A stretch of DNA of 55,000 bases from Prorocentrum cordatum (GCA_963575745.1 CAUYUJ010002047.1:370412-425411); one strand, 5' to 3'; positions 40,237 through 48,802 are shown, counted from the first letter of the stretch. Notes: a model not told the origin generated them from the letters alone. Program-made: numbers and translations.

Positions 40237-41754
40237 CAGTCTTGTTGCTGTCGCCCTTGACGCGAAGCTTTATGACCTCCTGCCGCTGTTCCTCAGCCTC
40301 GGTATCCTCCTTGGCCCTGCGGGCCGCAGAATTCCTCAAATCGGGCCACACCACGTCCGTCAAGCTCGTGAGTCCCGAGAGGTACTTCGCGTTCTCGAAG
40401 CTAGGCTTGTTCGGGTTGGCTTCGTAGACGTCGACCATAGTCTGCACTCGCAAGCAGAGGAGTTCGGCATTCACCACCGACCCGAGGTTGAGCTGGTCAT
40501 GGCACCCTGCGAACTCCAACGAATCTATGATCATCCTCAACTCGTAATACACACGGTCGCTGCTCGCGATCTCCTTGCTCTGCGCCCAGTTGTCCAGCCA
40601 GCCAGACGGCACACATCCAGTTCTCTCCATTTGGGCGCAGAAGTGGGTTGCAGTCGGGGGCCTGTCGGCCGGCCAGTCCGCGAGGACGTGTCGCGACATC
40701 TCCGCCTCTACTCCCGCCCAGGCCTTGTACTCCTTGCCCTGAGCGTCGAAGTCGACGACCGATGCGCGAACGTCTCCATCAGTGCTGGGGATGCCCCCAC
40801 CTCCGCCCTGATCGCCAGCCCCGACCATCAGGTCGCCGACACCGACCTCCAGCTGCTCGCCGACGCGCCCCCCGTCCACCGACCGATCCACCACCGCCCA
40901 GACCCTCCCCCCGGGAGGCACCAGCGCAGTGGCCACCGTCAGTCCTGCAGGCAGAACGCCAGCCTCAGCAGCAGGTGGCGCGTCCACGCCCACCGCGACT
41001 CCCCCAGCGGCTTCCCACCACGTCCCAATCGGTCTCCCGAGCCCTCCAGGGCTGACGTACACTCAGACCACGAGCAAAGGGGCGCCTTCCGCCGCCAGGC
41101 TCGTCTCCTCGCGATCCTCCGTCACCAGCGTTCTCAGCTCTCGCACCCCAAGGCATTCCTTGGGACGGTACACGCCCTCTCGCAGCCCGCCTGGCCGCGC
41201 ACCGTCACGGGCCCCGTGCGTCTTGGCGGGCCCGTCCTCGTAGCCCACGATGCTCTCGGCGTACGCAACACTGAGTCGTCCTCGCCCCGCGCCAGGTTCA
41301 TTCTCCTGGCCGCAACCGTCTCCAGAGCTCCCGCGCCGCCCCGCCGCCCGCCGACGCCACCAGCGTCCTAGTGTCGACGACGGCAGGCGGACACAACGAA
41401 CCAGACGGCGTTGATCGCCACGGCGAGGCAGACGAGCAGAGCCACCAGTCCGCTCCACACACGGGCTCCACCCCGTCGGCGGCACGCTTCCTCAGGTCGG
41501 AATCCTCCGTGGGCAGCGCGGGCGGACCAGTGAGGCTTGGACAAGGCGGACACTCGGGCCAGGGCTCGCCATTGCCAGGGCAGTTGATCTGCAGAGGCTG
41601 AGTGAGGGGCGGTCGAAAGACTGCCTCGAAGAAGGCCACAAAGACCGCCCCTGTGCTGGCGGCCTGTCAGCACTTCATCCGCGAGAAACTTGAGGGAAAA
41701 CGGTTGCGGTTGACAGACGCAGAGGCAACATGACTCCGAGCAACTCCCATTCAA
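40214..41754 (-). pseudogene. Gag-like / N-terminal region of the retroelement
   Basis: The first recognisable peptides are FFEAVFRPPLTQPLQINCPG and CPPCPSLTGPP (41639 onward), a Cys/Pro motif followed in another frame by a membrane helix, SGLVALLVCLAVAINAVWFV. The main body (40214-41485) runs in one frame apart from a TGA at 41063-41065: SIVGYEDGPAKTHGARDG, VYVSPGGLGRPIG, then SSDRVYYELRMIIDSLEF, HDQLNLGSVVNAELLCLRVQ and an acidic/basic helix ending KGDSNKTDAAGG. It resembles the protein that precedes RT in dinoflagellate YR-like elements, but its biochemical role is unknown. At least two frameshifts lie upstream of 41368. No ATG could be assigned. Confidence 0.55.
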
Positions 41755-41774
41755 ACCTGTGCACGCACATCAAT

Positions 41775-41776
<2 letters not shown>
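41679..41776 (-). repeat. Split direct repeat A1 (5' end)
   Basis: 98 bp starting CCGCGAGAAACTTGAGGGAA on the plus strand and ending GTGCACGCAC near CAATAAT. Matches A2 at 35511-35609 apart from CGGTTGCGG versus CGGTGGCGG and the last few bases. Confidence 0.9.
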
Positions 41777-41777
<1 letters not shown>

Positions 41778-41845
<68 letters not shown>

Positions 41846-41849
41846 GCAG

Positions 41850-41880
<31 letters not shown>
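41778..41880. repeat. CAT/CAG tract at the right edge of the retroelement
   Basis: CATCAT run with a CAGCAG block at about 41823-41850. Partner of the tract at 35153-35219. Confidence 0.92.
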
Positions 41881-42083
41881 TCGACCTTCCCGCTCGGTGG
41901 ATGATATGGTGATTTTGCGAGCGTCCCTTTTGATTCGAAATCGGGGCATACCTGTTCTCCCCCATCCTCCTCCTCGGCCTCGGTGTCGTCCTAACCGTCG
42001 CCATCTTCCTCGTCCTTCTCCATCTCTCCCCCCTTCTTGAGGAGAACGTTCGGGGAGAACGGCTCAGGCGAGGTGGAAGTAGC
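41881..42083. other. No gene seen
   Basis: Unremarkable sequence between the CAT tract and a family D copy. Confidence 0.4.
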
Positions 42084-42248
42084 GACCTGGCATCGGCGAT
42101 GCATCGCCGGTCATCGGCGATAGGCCCCCGATAGCGGCACCGCGTGTTCCTTGGCGGGGTGGGCCATCGGGCCCCTGTCGGCGATGAGTAGGCGATTGAG
42201 GGCCGATGCATCCCCCCCTGAGTCCAGTCCCCCCCTGACGTTGCCCTT
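42084..42248. repeat. Family D element, copy 2
   Basis: GACCTGGCATCGGCGATGC, CGATAGCGGCACCGC, CTTGGCGGGGTGGG, CATCGGGCCCCTGTCGGCGA and GGGCCGATGCATCCCCCCC match 44760-44969. The left terminal repeat is missing. Confidence 0.65.
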
Positions 42249-42660
42249 GTTTCTCCACCTCCTCCTGCTCCTCCTCATCTTCCTCCACCACCACCACAGC
42301 CACCATCACCACCACCACCATCTCCACCTTCGCCTCCGCCTCCTCCTCCTCCTCCTCCTCCTCCTCCTCCTGAGGATCCTCCCCTCCTCCTGAACATGTT
42401 CCTGCTAAAACTCCTCGCTCGTCCTCCTCATCCAGATCTTCCTCCTGCTCCTCCTGCTCCTCCTGCTCCTCCTGCTCCTCCTCCTTCTCCTCGTACTCAG
42501 TGTCCTTCTCGTGATCGTCGACCTTCTCGTTGTCGTCCTCCTCGTCGTTCTCGTCGTCCTGCTCCACCTCCTCCACCTTCTCCTGCTCATCATCGTTCCC
42601 CTCATCAGTCTCCAGGGTCTCTTCTCTCTCCTCCGTCTCGCCCTTCTCCTCGTCATCCCC
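42249..42660. repeat. Mixed CTC/CAC/CTG pyrimidine-rich tract
   Basis: CCACCACC, CTCCTC and CTCCTG triplet blocks. The minus-strand frame is a Glu/Asp-rich repeat translation. Confidence 0.85.
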
Positions 42661-42830
42661 GCCCTACTCCTCGAGGGGGGGCGGATGGGAACGCGGGAAC
42701 AGGCCTCCGAGATGGCCGAGAGGGCCTCGTGGGCGCGATGGTAAGCAGACTTCGGCGTGAACTGGGCGGGGTCCAGCTCGCTCCACTTCGCCTGTCGGAG
42801 GCAATTGTCTGGGGGAGGAGGGTAAACTAG

Positions 42831-43018
42831 AGGAACAAAATACCACATAAACATAAACTTTTGGAGGTCCGCGCGGATTTCTTGGATCCGCGCCGGACAC
42901 CCCCCCCTGGCGCGCGGAGCGTGCCAGGAGCGGCGCCGGAGGCGCCGCCAGGGGAGCCCAGCGCCGATCCAGGAAATCGGCGCGGAGCGCAAACAGTTTA
43001 TGTTGAATATTTGTTCCT
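42831..43018. mobile_element. Family M fold-back element, copy 1
   Basis: Outer AGGAACAAA...CATAAACATAAAC inverse to GTTTATGTTGAATATTTGTT + CCT. Inner arms GCGCGGATTTCTTGGAT and ATCCAGGAAATCGGCGCG. A central hairpin of the form GGCGGCGCC/GGCGCCGCC is slightly imperfect here. Confidence 0.78.
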
Positions 43019-43169
43019 TCTCTTTTTTGAGTCGTGACAATGTTTGACTTTTTCGGGTAACAGCCGTTCGTTACCCGGGGGGAAGGGGGGGGAGGGCGGG
43101 AGGGTAACGGTGACGGCGGCTGCGGCGTGCGCCCGCCAGGGTGCGTCCGCGCCACCGGCGCATCAATCG
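43019..43169. other. No gene seen
   Basis: Contains a G-rich run (43077-43100). No feature recognised. Confidence 0.4.
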
Positions 43170-43325
43170 CCTGTGTACACAACAATGCCCAATGCCTGCG
43201 TGCAACACAACGCCACCTGTGTACACCACAGTGCCTGCGTTCACCACAACAGCCACGTGCAATGCAGCACCACGTCGCCCATGCACACCGCAGTGCCTGT
43301 GTATACTGCAGCAACCGTTGTTAAA
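43170..43325. repeat. 18-bp minisatellite, first block
   Basis: Units of TGCGTACACCACAGCGCC type with strong substitution (CTGTGTACACAACAATGCC, CACCACAGTGCCTGCG). The period is a multiple of three, so open frames of Thr/Ala/His/Cys result. Confidence 0.8.
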
Positions 43326-43344
43326 AATAGGATCATACAGACAA

Positions 43345-43605
43345 CCATTATGTACAAGGGGAATACTACAGGAACCCCAATGGAAAATGGAGCGCCTCTA
43401 GATTCCACGAAACCCAAGTTTTATATAGAATTTGAAACAAGATCGCTAGGGAGCGCGTCTGAATTCCACAGGAAAGCCTTTGTTTGATAAAGGAATCCCT
43501 CTGGAAATTGGGGCGCCTTTGGACTCCACAGAAGACGAACGTTTTGTATACACGTTTTGACGGAGTCCCTATGGAGACTGGAACGCCTGCGGATTCTACA
43601 CACGT
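43345..43605. repeat. ~68-bp minisatellite, about four units
   Basis: Units of GGAATCCCTATGGAAATTGG, GCGCCTTTGGATTCCACAG and AAAC..A.GTTTTGTATA..A.TTTGA (near 43360, 43430, 43490 and 43558). It separates two blocks of 18-bp repeats. Confidence 0.75.
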
Positions 43606-43815
43606 GCACCACAACGCCTGCGCACACCATACCGCCAATGTACACCACAGCGGCCGCGTGCAACGCAGCGCCAAAGTACACCACAGTGCCTGCGTGCACC
43701 ACAGCGCTTGCGTACACTACAGCGCCTGTGTACACCGCAGCAGCCGTGTGCAACGCAGCGCCAGTGTGCACCACGCTGCCTGCGTGAACCACAGCGCCTG
43801 CGCACACCACGTTGT
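43606..43815. repeat. 18-bp minisatellite, second block
   Basis: About twelve units of TGCGTGCACCACAGCGCC and close variants, the same family as 43170-43325. Confidence 0.88.
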
Positions 43816-44154
43816 CCGCGGGAGAAGGCGCGGGGCCGCCCAGCCTTCATCTCCTCCATCGCTCTGGGTCTGCACTTGATGTGTGCATTACAGACGGGTG
43901 GTAGGGACGGAAGACCCTTGGAAGCCGAAGTTGGGATTTGTTGCAAAACCTGGCAAGCGAAAGCGGCAAAGGACAGGCAGCAGAGGAAAGGACGCACCGG
44001 TACCCTGGAGAGGGCGCGCGTCCTTATAAGGCGCGGTTACCGAATCGCACTGCATACCGGCCAGGAGGAAGAGAGAGAGCCACTGCAGTTCGCACTTGCG
44101 GAAGAAGTGGTCGAAGCGGCCTGCGGTAGCTGAGCCATCACCACCTGCATCTGA
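43816..44154. other. No gene seen
   Basis: The words TACAGACGGGTGGTAGGGAC, GGAAGACCCTTGGAAGCCGA and AGTTGGGAT recur at 47299-47338, marking a further dispersed repeat of unknown type. Confidence 0.5.
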
Positions 44155-44170
44155 CGACGACGACAAAGAA

Positions 44171-44232
<62 letters not shown>
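44155..44232. repeat. GAC trinucleotide tract
   Basis: Pure GACGAC run of ~75 bp (poly-Asp, Arg or Thr in translation). Confidence 0.97.
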
Positions 44233-44233
<1 letters not shown>

Positions 44234-44531
44234 CGACGACTGCGAGCGCCTCAGCACGTTTGTGAGCCCCAATGCGCGCCGCTCAGACCATGCCGCGCCC
44301 GTGAGCACAGCACCATACCGCAGGGGGTCCGCTCCCAGCACCCCAGCATGTGGGGGGGGCGGCCAGGCCCCCCCCTCCCCCAGGGCACGATCGTTAGCGT
44401 TACTCGGGGGTGGGTGGGAGGGTTGGCCTGGCTGACGAGCGTTACGCAAGAGGGAAACAAAAACGCTCACATGAACGACGTGGGGAGACCAGCTCACCAG
44501 AGGCAGGTGGCGGGAGAGGAGGTTAACCTAG
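44233..44531. other. No gene seen
   Basis: GC-rich with G- and C-runs. GGGGAGACCAGCTCACCAGA recurs in altered form after D3 (44990-45010). Confidence 0.4.
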
Positions 44532-44728
44532 AGGAACAAAACAAATCACATAAACATAAACTTTTGGAGGTCCGCGCGGATTTCTTGGATTCGCGCCGGA
44601 CCCCCTCCCCCCTGGCGCGCGGAGCGTGTCAGGGGCGGCGCCAGAGGCGCCGCCAGGGGGCCCAGCGCCGATCCAGGAAATCCGCGCGGAGCGCAAAACA
44701 TTTCTGTTGATGATTTGGTTTTGTTTCT
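44532..44728. mobile_element. Family M fold-back element, copy 2
   Basis: Near-identical to 42831-43018 with a perfect central hairpin GGCGGCGCC-aga-GGCGCCGCC and arms GCGCGGATTTCTTGGAT / ATCCAGGAAATCCGCGC. Confidence 0.8.
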
Positions 44729-44759
44729 TCTCCTTCTTCTCCTTCTCCTCCTTCTTTGA

Positions 44760-44969
44760 GGGGCAACGATAGGGGGGGACTAGCATGGGGGGCGGGGATG
44801 CATCGACCTGGAATCGGCGATACATCGCCGATAAATCGGCGATAGGTCACCGATAGTGACTCCGCACCTTCCTGAGCAGGTTGGGGCTATCGGGCCCCTA
44901 TCGGCGATCAAGGGGCGATTGGGGGCCGATGCACCCCCCCCATGCCTATCCCCCCCCTATCGTTGCCCC
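44760..44969. mobile_element. Family D inverted-repeat element, copy 3 (complete)
   Basis: 210 bp with ~45-bp terminal inverted repeats: GGGGCAACGATAGGGGGGGA + CTAGCATGGGGGG at the left, inverse to CCCCCCCATGCCTATC and CCCCCCCTATCGTTGCCCC at the right. The interior is rich in CGGCGATA/TATCGCCG words. Possible weak duplication TTGAG/CTGAG outside. Confidence 0.8.
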
Positions 44970-45179
44970 TGAGTCTTCCATAAACGACATGGGGGGACCA
45001 GCTCAGAGGAGGGAAGCATCGATTACCAGCCTGGAACATATCCCTATCCCTATGTTGGGCATCGCCTCATCACGATGGCGATCTTAGGGACTTTCTCCGT
45101 TTCTGAGGGTACATCCCTCAGATTGTCATCTCCTTCTGGCGTGTCAATCTTAGGGATGGGGATACGTTCGAGGCTGGTG

Positions 45180-45276
45180 AATCGAGCTGCGACCGGCGAT
45201 GCATCGCCGACAGACCGGCCACGGGCCCCCCGAGAGCGAGCCAGCGCGGCCCTGGGCAGGATGGGCCGTCCCCTGT
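45180..45276. repeat. Family D element, copy 4 (partial)
   Basis: ACCGGCGATGCATCGCCGAC, CGGGCCCCCCGAGAGCG and CTGGGCAGGATGGGCCG only. Confidence 0.5.
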
Positions 45277-45362
45277 AGGGGGACAGGCCGACTTTCTCCT
45301 AGCAACAAGTCTTGGTCCGCGGCGAAGTGGGCCCAACAAACTGTCAAGCAAACATTAAAGTC

Positions 45363-45522
45363 GAGTCGGGCCTGTCCCTCTACAGGAGGAATATGCATTC
45401 AGAAATAGCGAACAAAATATTACGGGGACGATTCTCAAAATATGTTTCGACCATTAGGGAATCTTTTTAGGGTATCTTCTATGTTTCGTCCAGAATCCGC
45501 CTGTAAGGGGGACATGCCCGAC
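45363..45522. mobile_element. Family A element, copy 9
   Basis: GAGTCGGGCCTGTCCCTCTA and GTAAGGGGGACATGCCCGAC ends. The interior shares TTTTAGGGTATCTTCTATGT with copy 5. An extra solitary half (CCCTGTAGGGGGACAGGCCG) lies just upstream at 45270-45290. Confidence 0.7.
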
Positions 45523-45666
45523 CTAAAGCAGACGACGGGATACATCCGCTGCGAACTGCGGCACAGGGGCGCAGGCGGGCGAGGGGCGAGGAGAAAGAAA
45601 AGTCGCCACCTTATGCAACACCCGAACCGTGAGCGAGAAAGAGAAAGAGAGAGAGAGAGAGAGTAT
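45523..45666. other. GA-rich run, no gene seen
   Basis: Ends in a GAGAGA run (45632-45663). Confidence 0.5.
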
Positions 45667-45870
45667 AGGCCTCCTAGATGGGGTCGGAGCAGATGGGGTC
45701 GGAGGCTCGCGCTGCATCGCCGATCCATCGGCGATGCATTGGCGATGCACCGGCAACGTCGGCGATGCATCGGCGCCGTCGGCGTGGAGGAAACCGATCG
45801 AGCTCCGCATCGAGCCGCATCGGCGTTGCGACGCGATCCTCCGACCACATCTGCTCGGACATCTGGGAGG
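45667..45870. mobile_element. Family C element, copy 2 (right end truncated)
   Basis: AGGCCTCCTAGATGGGGTCG left end, CGGCGATGCATTGGCGATGC internal array, CCGACCACATCTGCTCGGAC at the right, then cut by a family B copy. Confidence 0.7.
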
Positions 45871-46035
45871 ACTCGAGAACGACGACCCTCAGAAAACTCG
45901 AACCCTTCCCCAGGACCCGCTTCTCATCCCGAGTCGTTTTTGTTGACGGTCCCGAGGCCCGGGAAGGGCCCCCAGAGGCCGAATGCAGCGAAAAACCATC
46001 CGCCCTGACTTCTTTCTGACTCGAGGGGGTCTGGG
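45871..46035 (+). repeat. Family B element, copy 6 (left end missing)
   Basis: AACCCTTCCCCAGGACCCGC, CCGAGTCGTTTTTGTTGACG and CTGACTCGAGGGGGTCTGGG. Confidence 0.65.
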
Positions 46036-46119
46036 GGGAGAAGGAGAGGGAGAGAAAGAGAGAGAGAGAGAGAGACGACCCCCTGCCCTGCCGGAGAGCA
46101 GAGCGAGGCGCGGCGGCGA

Positions 46120-46531
46120 CGGGGCGGTGTCGACTCCAGACAAGCGCGCTCCACAACTCGTAATTAGATGAACTTCTCGCCACGCGGTGGATTCACGACG
46201 TATTACATCGAGACACACAACTGCTTTTTCGGACGATTGCGAGGAGGCGCTCTGCGAACAGCCCAGACCCCCGACGTAATGATTTTTTCATTACGTCGAC
46301 CCCCAGAGGTCCCGACCCTTTCCCCATGACCGGCTTTGCATCCTGAGTCGTTTTTTGACGCTCCCGAGGCCCTGTGAGGGCCCCCGGAGGCCGAAAATGA
46401 AGGAAACCTCCCGTCCTGCTTGGTTTTTGTCTTCCCCTCCAATTCCCATATTTTCCTATATTCTCTAGGGAGTCGACGATTCATTGTGCCTGTGTGTTTC
46501 CTTCCCTCCTGCGAACAGTGGAACGCGCTCG
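46120..46531. repeat. Family L repeat, copy 2, interrupted
   Basis: Sequence homologous to 32700-32871 up to TGCGAACAG (46261), resuming at TGGAACGCGCTC after the inserted 46262-46509 block. Confidence 0.7.
46262..46509. mobile_element. Chimeric B/K insertion with 9-bp target duplication
   Basis: Left 156 bp is family B (CCCAGACCCCCGACGTAATG, hairpin, GACGCTCCCGAGGCCC, up to CTCCCGTCCTGC). Right 92 bp is family K (TTGGTTTTTGTCTTCCCC to GTGTTTCCTTCCCTCC). TGCGAACAG is repeated exactly at 46253-46261 and 46510-46518, and the family L copy at 32850 is the related empty site. Confidence 0.78.
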
Positions 46532-46689
46532 GTGTCGTCTCGGCGCGCCGGACGGCAGGCCCGCGTCGCGTCCGCGCCCCGCTGCTCCCCGCCGGCGCCG
46601 CTCGAGTACTCCTCGCCCTGCTCGTCCACCCGCTGCCTCCGGGCGGAGAGCAGCGCCTGCAGCTCCTCGTCCGGCCTCTCGCGTAGGAA
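46532..46689. other. No gene seen
   Basis: GC-rich sequence with overlapping frames. Confidence 0.4.
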
Positions 46690-46775
46690 GGCACCAACTA
46701 CACACCAACACCGATCCTGGCCTCCTGGCCAGGACCTCCCTGGGCCAGGATCGGTGTTGGTGTATAGTTGGTGCC
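46690..46775. other. Long perfect hairpin (33-bp arms)
   Basis: Left arm GGCACCAACTACACACCAAC + ACCGATCCTGGCC (46690-46722) pairs with 46743-46775 with one mismatch. The 20-nt loop itself contains CCTGGCCAGG. Could be a single fold-back element or a strong RNA/DNA stem. Confidence 0.9.
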
Positions 46776-46924
46776 CTCCGACTGGCGGGGAGAGGAGGCA
46801 CACGAAAAGCTGCACCGAGAGGCAGCCTCTCGGAGGGCCGCGAGGATCTCGAGCAGTGGATCGACTGCAGACTTGCTTGGCCCCAGACTTGCGTTCCTCG
46901 TCGGGCCCATGAGAAAAAGTACTT

Positions 46925-47109
46925 CCCCAGACCCCTGGAAATGATCTTGTCATGACGCGATCCGCAGAGGTCCAGACCGATTCCCTGGGACTGGATTTTC
47001 ATCCTGAATAATTTTTGGACGGTTCCGAGGGCCCGTAAGGGCCCCCAGTGGCAGAAAATTGTGAAAACCCTCCCGTCGTGTTTTTTTTTACAGCGCGAGG
47101 GGGTCTGGG
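46925..47109 (+). mobile_element. Family B element, copy 8
   Basis: CCCCAGACCCCTGGAAATGA to GCGCGAGGGGGTCTGGG, diverged, with ATTTTCATCCTGAATAATTT and TTGGACGGTTCCGAGGGCCC. Confidence 0.65.
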
Positions 47110-47156
47110 TCTATCTTGTAGTACATCAGCTCTGGAGTCGACCCCCTACTCTTAGG

Positions 47157-47300
47157 GTCGGGCCTGTCCCCCATACAGGGGGACTGTGGGCGAAAGATCT
47201 AGAACACACAAAACCAATCCCCCACTGCTCAAAAATAGTCCAGACATCGTTCCCATCCTATTTCTTGACTACAGTCAGAAACCCTCACAAGGACGCGCGG
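47157..47300. repeat. Family A element, copy 10 (right end missing)
   Basis: GGGTCGGGCCTGTCCCCCAT left end, AAAATAGTCCAGACATCG inside, TTTCTTGACTACAGTCAGAA. The inverted right end is not adjacent; a solitary CCTGTAGAGGGGCAGGCCCG lies at 47619-47638 after a CTC tract. Confidence 0.55.
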
Positions 47301-47569
47301 TAAGGACGCAAGACCCTTGGAAGCCGAAGTTGGGATTTTGGGGGCGGCGGACGCCGAAAACCTCAGGGACGCCAGAGCAAGGAAGAGCAAGGACGCAAGG
47401 GCACCCTGAGCAAAGCCGCGCGACCTTATGAGGGTTTTTGACTCTATTCCTTGACTATGCTCGGCCCTCGCCCTGCCTCCGTGGCGCCCCGCCCCCCCGT
47501 CCCGCCCCGCCGGGCCCCTCCCCGCCCTGCCTCGCCCCGCCTCGCCGCTGGCTCTGCTGCTCCCCCCCC

Positions 47570-47620
47570 CCTCCTCCTCCTCCTCCTCCTCCTCCTCCTC
47601 CTCCTCCTCCTCCTCCTCCT
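47570..47620. repeat. CTC tract
   Basis: Pure CTC run between the two halves of family A sequence, which suggests the tract expanded next to or within an element. Confidence 0.9.
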
Positions 47621-47765
47621 GTAGAGGGGCAGGCCCGACCTCACCCTGCTCGGACCTCCCCCGGCGCCGCGGGCGGCGCGCGGCAGAAGCTCGGCGGCGC
47701 GGGGGGCGCCGCTTCGTGGGGGCTCCCCGCGCCGCCACCGAGAGGTCCGCCGCGGACCCTCGAGA

Positions 47766-47951
47766 CCCAGACCCCCTCGAGTAATGAAAAAATCACGACG
47801 GGCGTTTTTTCCTTAATTTTCGGCCTCCGGGGGTCCTCACCGGGCCTCGGGAGCGTCAAAAAACGACTCGGGATGCAACACCGGTCCTGGGGAATGGGTC
47901 GAGATCTCTGGGGGTCGACGTCATGAAAAAATCATGACGTCGGGGGTCTGG
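47766..47951 (-). mobile_element. Family B element, copy 9 (reverse)
   Basis: Complete 186-bp copy: CCCAGACCCCCTCGAGTAAT, GCGTCAAAAAACGACTCGGG, hairpin CGACGTCATGA/TCATGACGTCG, GGGGGTCTGGG. Confidence 0.82.
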
Positions 47952-47977
47952 GGAGCCTGCGTGGCCGCCCTTCTCTC

Positions 47978-48159
47978 CTCGGACCCCCTCGCGTCGTGAA
48001 GCAGTCACGGCGGGAAGTCCTCTGCTATGTTGCTGGCCTCCGGGGGCCCTCGCCGGGCCTCGGGGCCGTCGAAGCACGCCTCGGGGCGAGGAACTGATCC
48101 AGGGAAAGGGGTCGCTGGGAGTCGACGCGATGAAACAATCATGACGTCGGGGGTCTGGG
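47978..48159 (-). mobile_element. Family B element, copy 10 (reverse)
   Basis: CTCGGACCCCCTCGCGTCGT through GGGAGTCGACGCGATGAAAC to GACGTCGGGGGTCTGGG, 26 bp after copy 9 in the same orientation. Confidence 0.72.
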
Positions 48160-48164
48160 TGCAC

Positions 48165-48259
48165 GGTCTCCACCGGGGCCGTAGGCGACCCGAGTAGGAG
48201 GAGGAGGAGGAGGAGGAGGAGGATGAGGAGGAGGCGGAGGAGGAGGGGGAGGAGGAGGA

Positions 48260-48291
<32 letters not shown>

Positions 48292-48630
48292 GAGGAGGAG
48301 GAGGAGGAGGAGGAGGAGGAGAGGAGGAGGAGGAGGAGGAGGAGGAGGAGGAGGAGGAGGAGGAGGAGGAGATGAGGAGGAGTGTGAGCAGGAGGAGGAG
48401 GAGGAGATGGGGGAGGAGGAGGAGGAGAAGGAGGAGGAGGAGGAGGAGGAGGAGATGGGGGAGGAGGAGGAGGAGGAGGAGAGGAGGAGGAGGAGGAGGA
48501 GGAGAGGAGGAGGAGGAGGAGGAGGAGGAGGAGGAGGAGGAGGAGGAGGAGGAGGAGGAGGAGGAGGAGGAGGAGGAGGAGGAAGAGGGAGGAAGAGGAC
48601 GGGTCGCCTATAAGCCCTTCGGAGAAACCC
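48165..48630. repeat. GGA tract flanked by inverted GGCGACCC/GGGTCGCC (family N)
   Basis: GGGGCCGTAGGCGACCCGAG, ~400 bp of GGA triplets with GATGGGG interruptions, then GGGTCGCCTATAAGCCCTTC. TAGGCGACCC and GGGTCGCCTA are exact inverses, so the microsatellite sits inside a fold-back unit. Long Glu/Gly or Leu/Ser/Pro frames are repeat translations. Confidence 0.85.
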
Positions 48631-48802
48631 TCCAGTTCTGGGTTCGCAGCCCTCCCGTGGCCCGTCGGCGACCATCCGCGCGAGGGCGCGCCGGGCCCCA
48701 GGGGGGGGGAGGGGGGGCAGCGCTCCCCGCGCACGGGGACGACACCCAGGGGCGCCTCGGCCAGCGGCCCGGCGGACCCACGCCTCCCCGACACTCGGCG
48801 CT
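48631..48802. other. No gene seen
   Basis: GC-rich, unrecognised. Confidence 0.4.

Larger units (their letters stand above)
35220..41777 (-). mobile_element. YR-type retroelement with split direct repeats and a methyltransferase domain
   Basis: A ~6.6 kb unit on the minus strand. Ends are direct repeats in the order A1 (41679-41776), coding, B1 (35617-35729), A2 (35511-35609), B2 (35229-35340), the split-direct-repeat plan of PAT/Ngaro-type tyrosine-recombinase retrotransposons. Coding order is Gag-like, RT, RNase H, YR-like, then a C5-methyltransferase-like domain ending ~40 bp before B1. No target duplication is visible, which fits insertion by a recombinase, and both outer edges lie in CAT repeats. 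This copy is decayed: in-frame stops at 41063-41065 and 38692-38694, frameshifts near 40225, 39640, 39446, 37375 and 36835, and a nested 196-bp element at 35984-36179. Several frameshifts lie in homopolymers, so some could be assembly errors. Confidence 0.85.

Noticed and set aside
35220-41777. LTR retrotransposon or retrovirus-like element because of the RT with YMDD
   Set aside because: Terminal repeats are split (A and B separate), no integrase or protease motifs are present, and a YR-like domain follows RNase H.
43170-43815. CRISPR-like spaced repeats
   Set aside because: Units are contiguous 18-bp tandem repeats with graded divergence, no constant-length unique spacers, and the window is eukaryotic in character.
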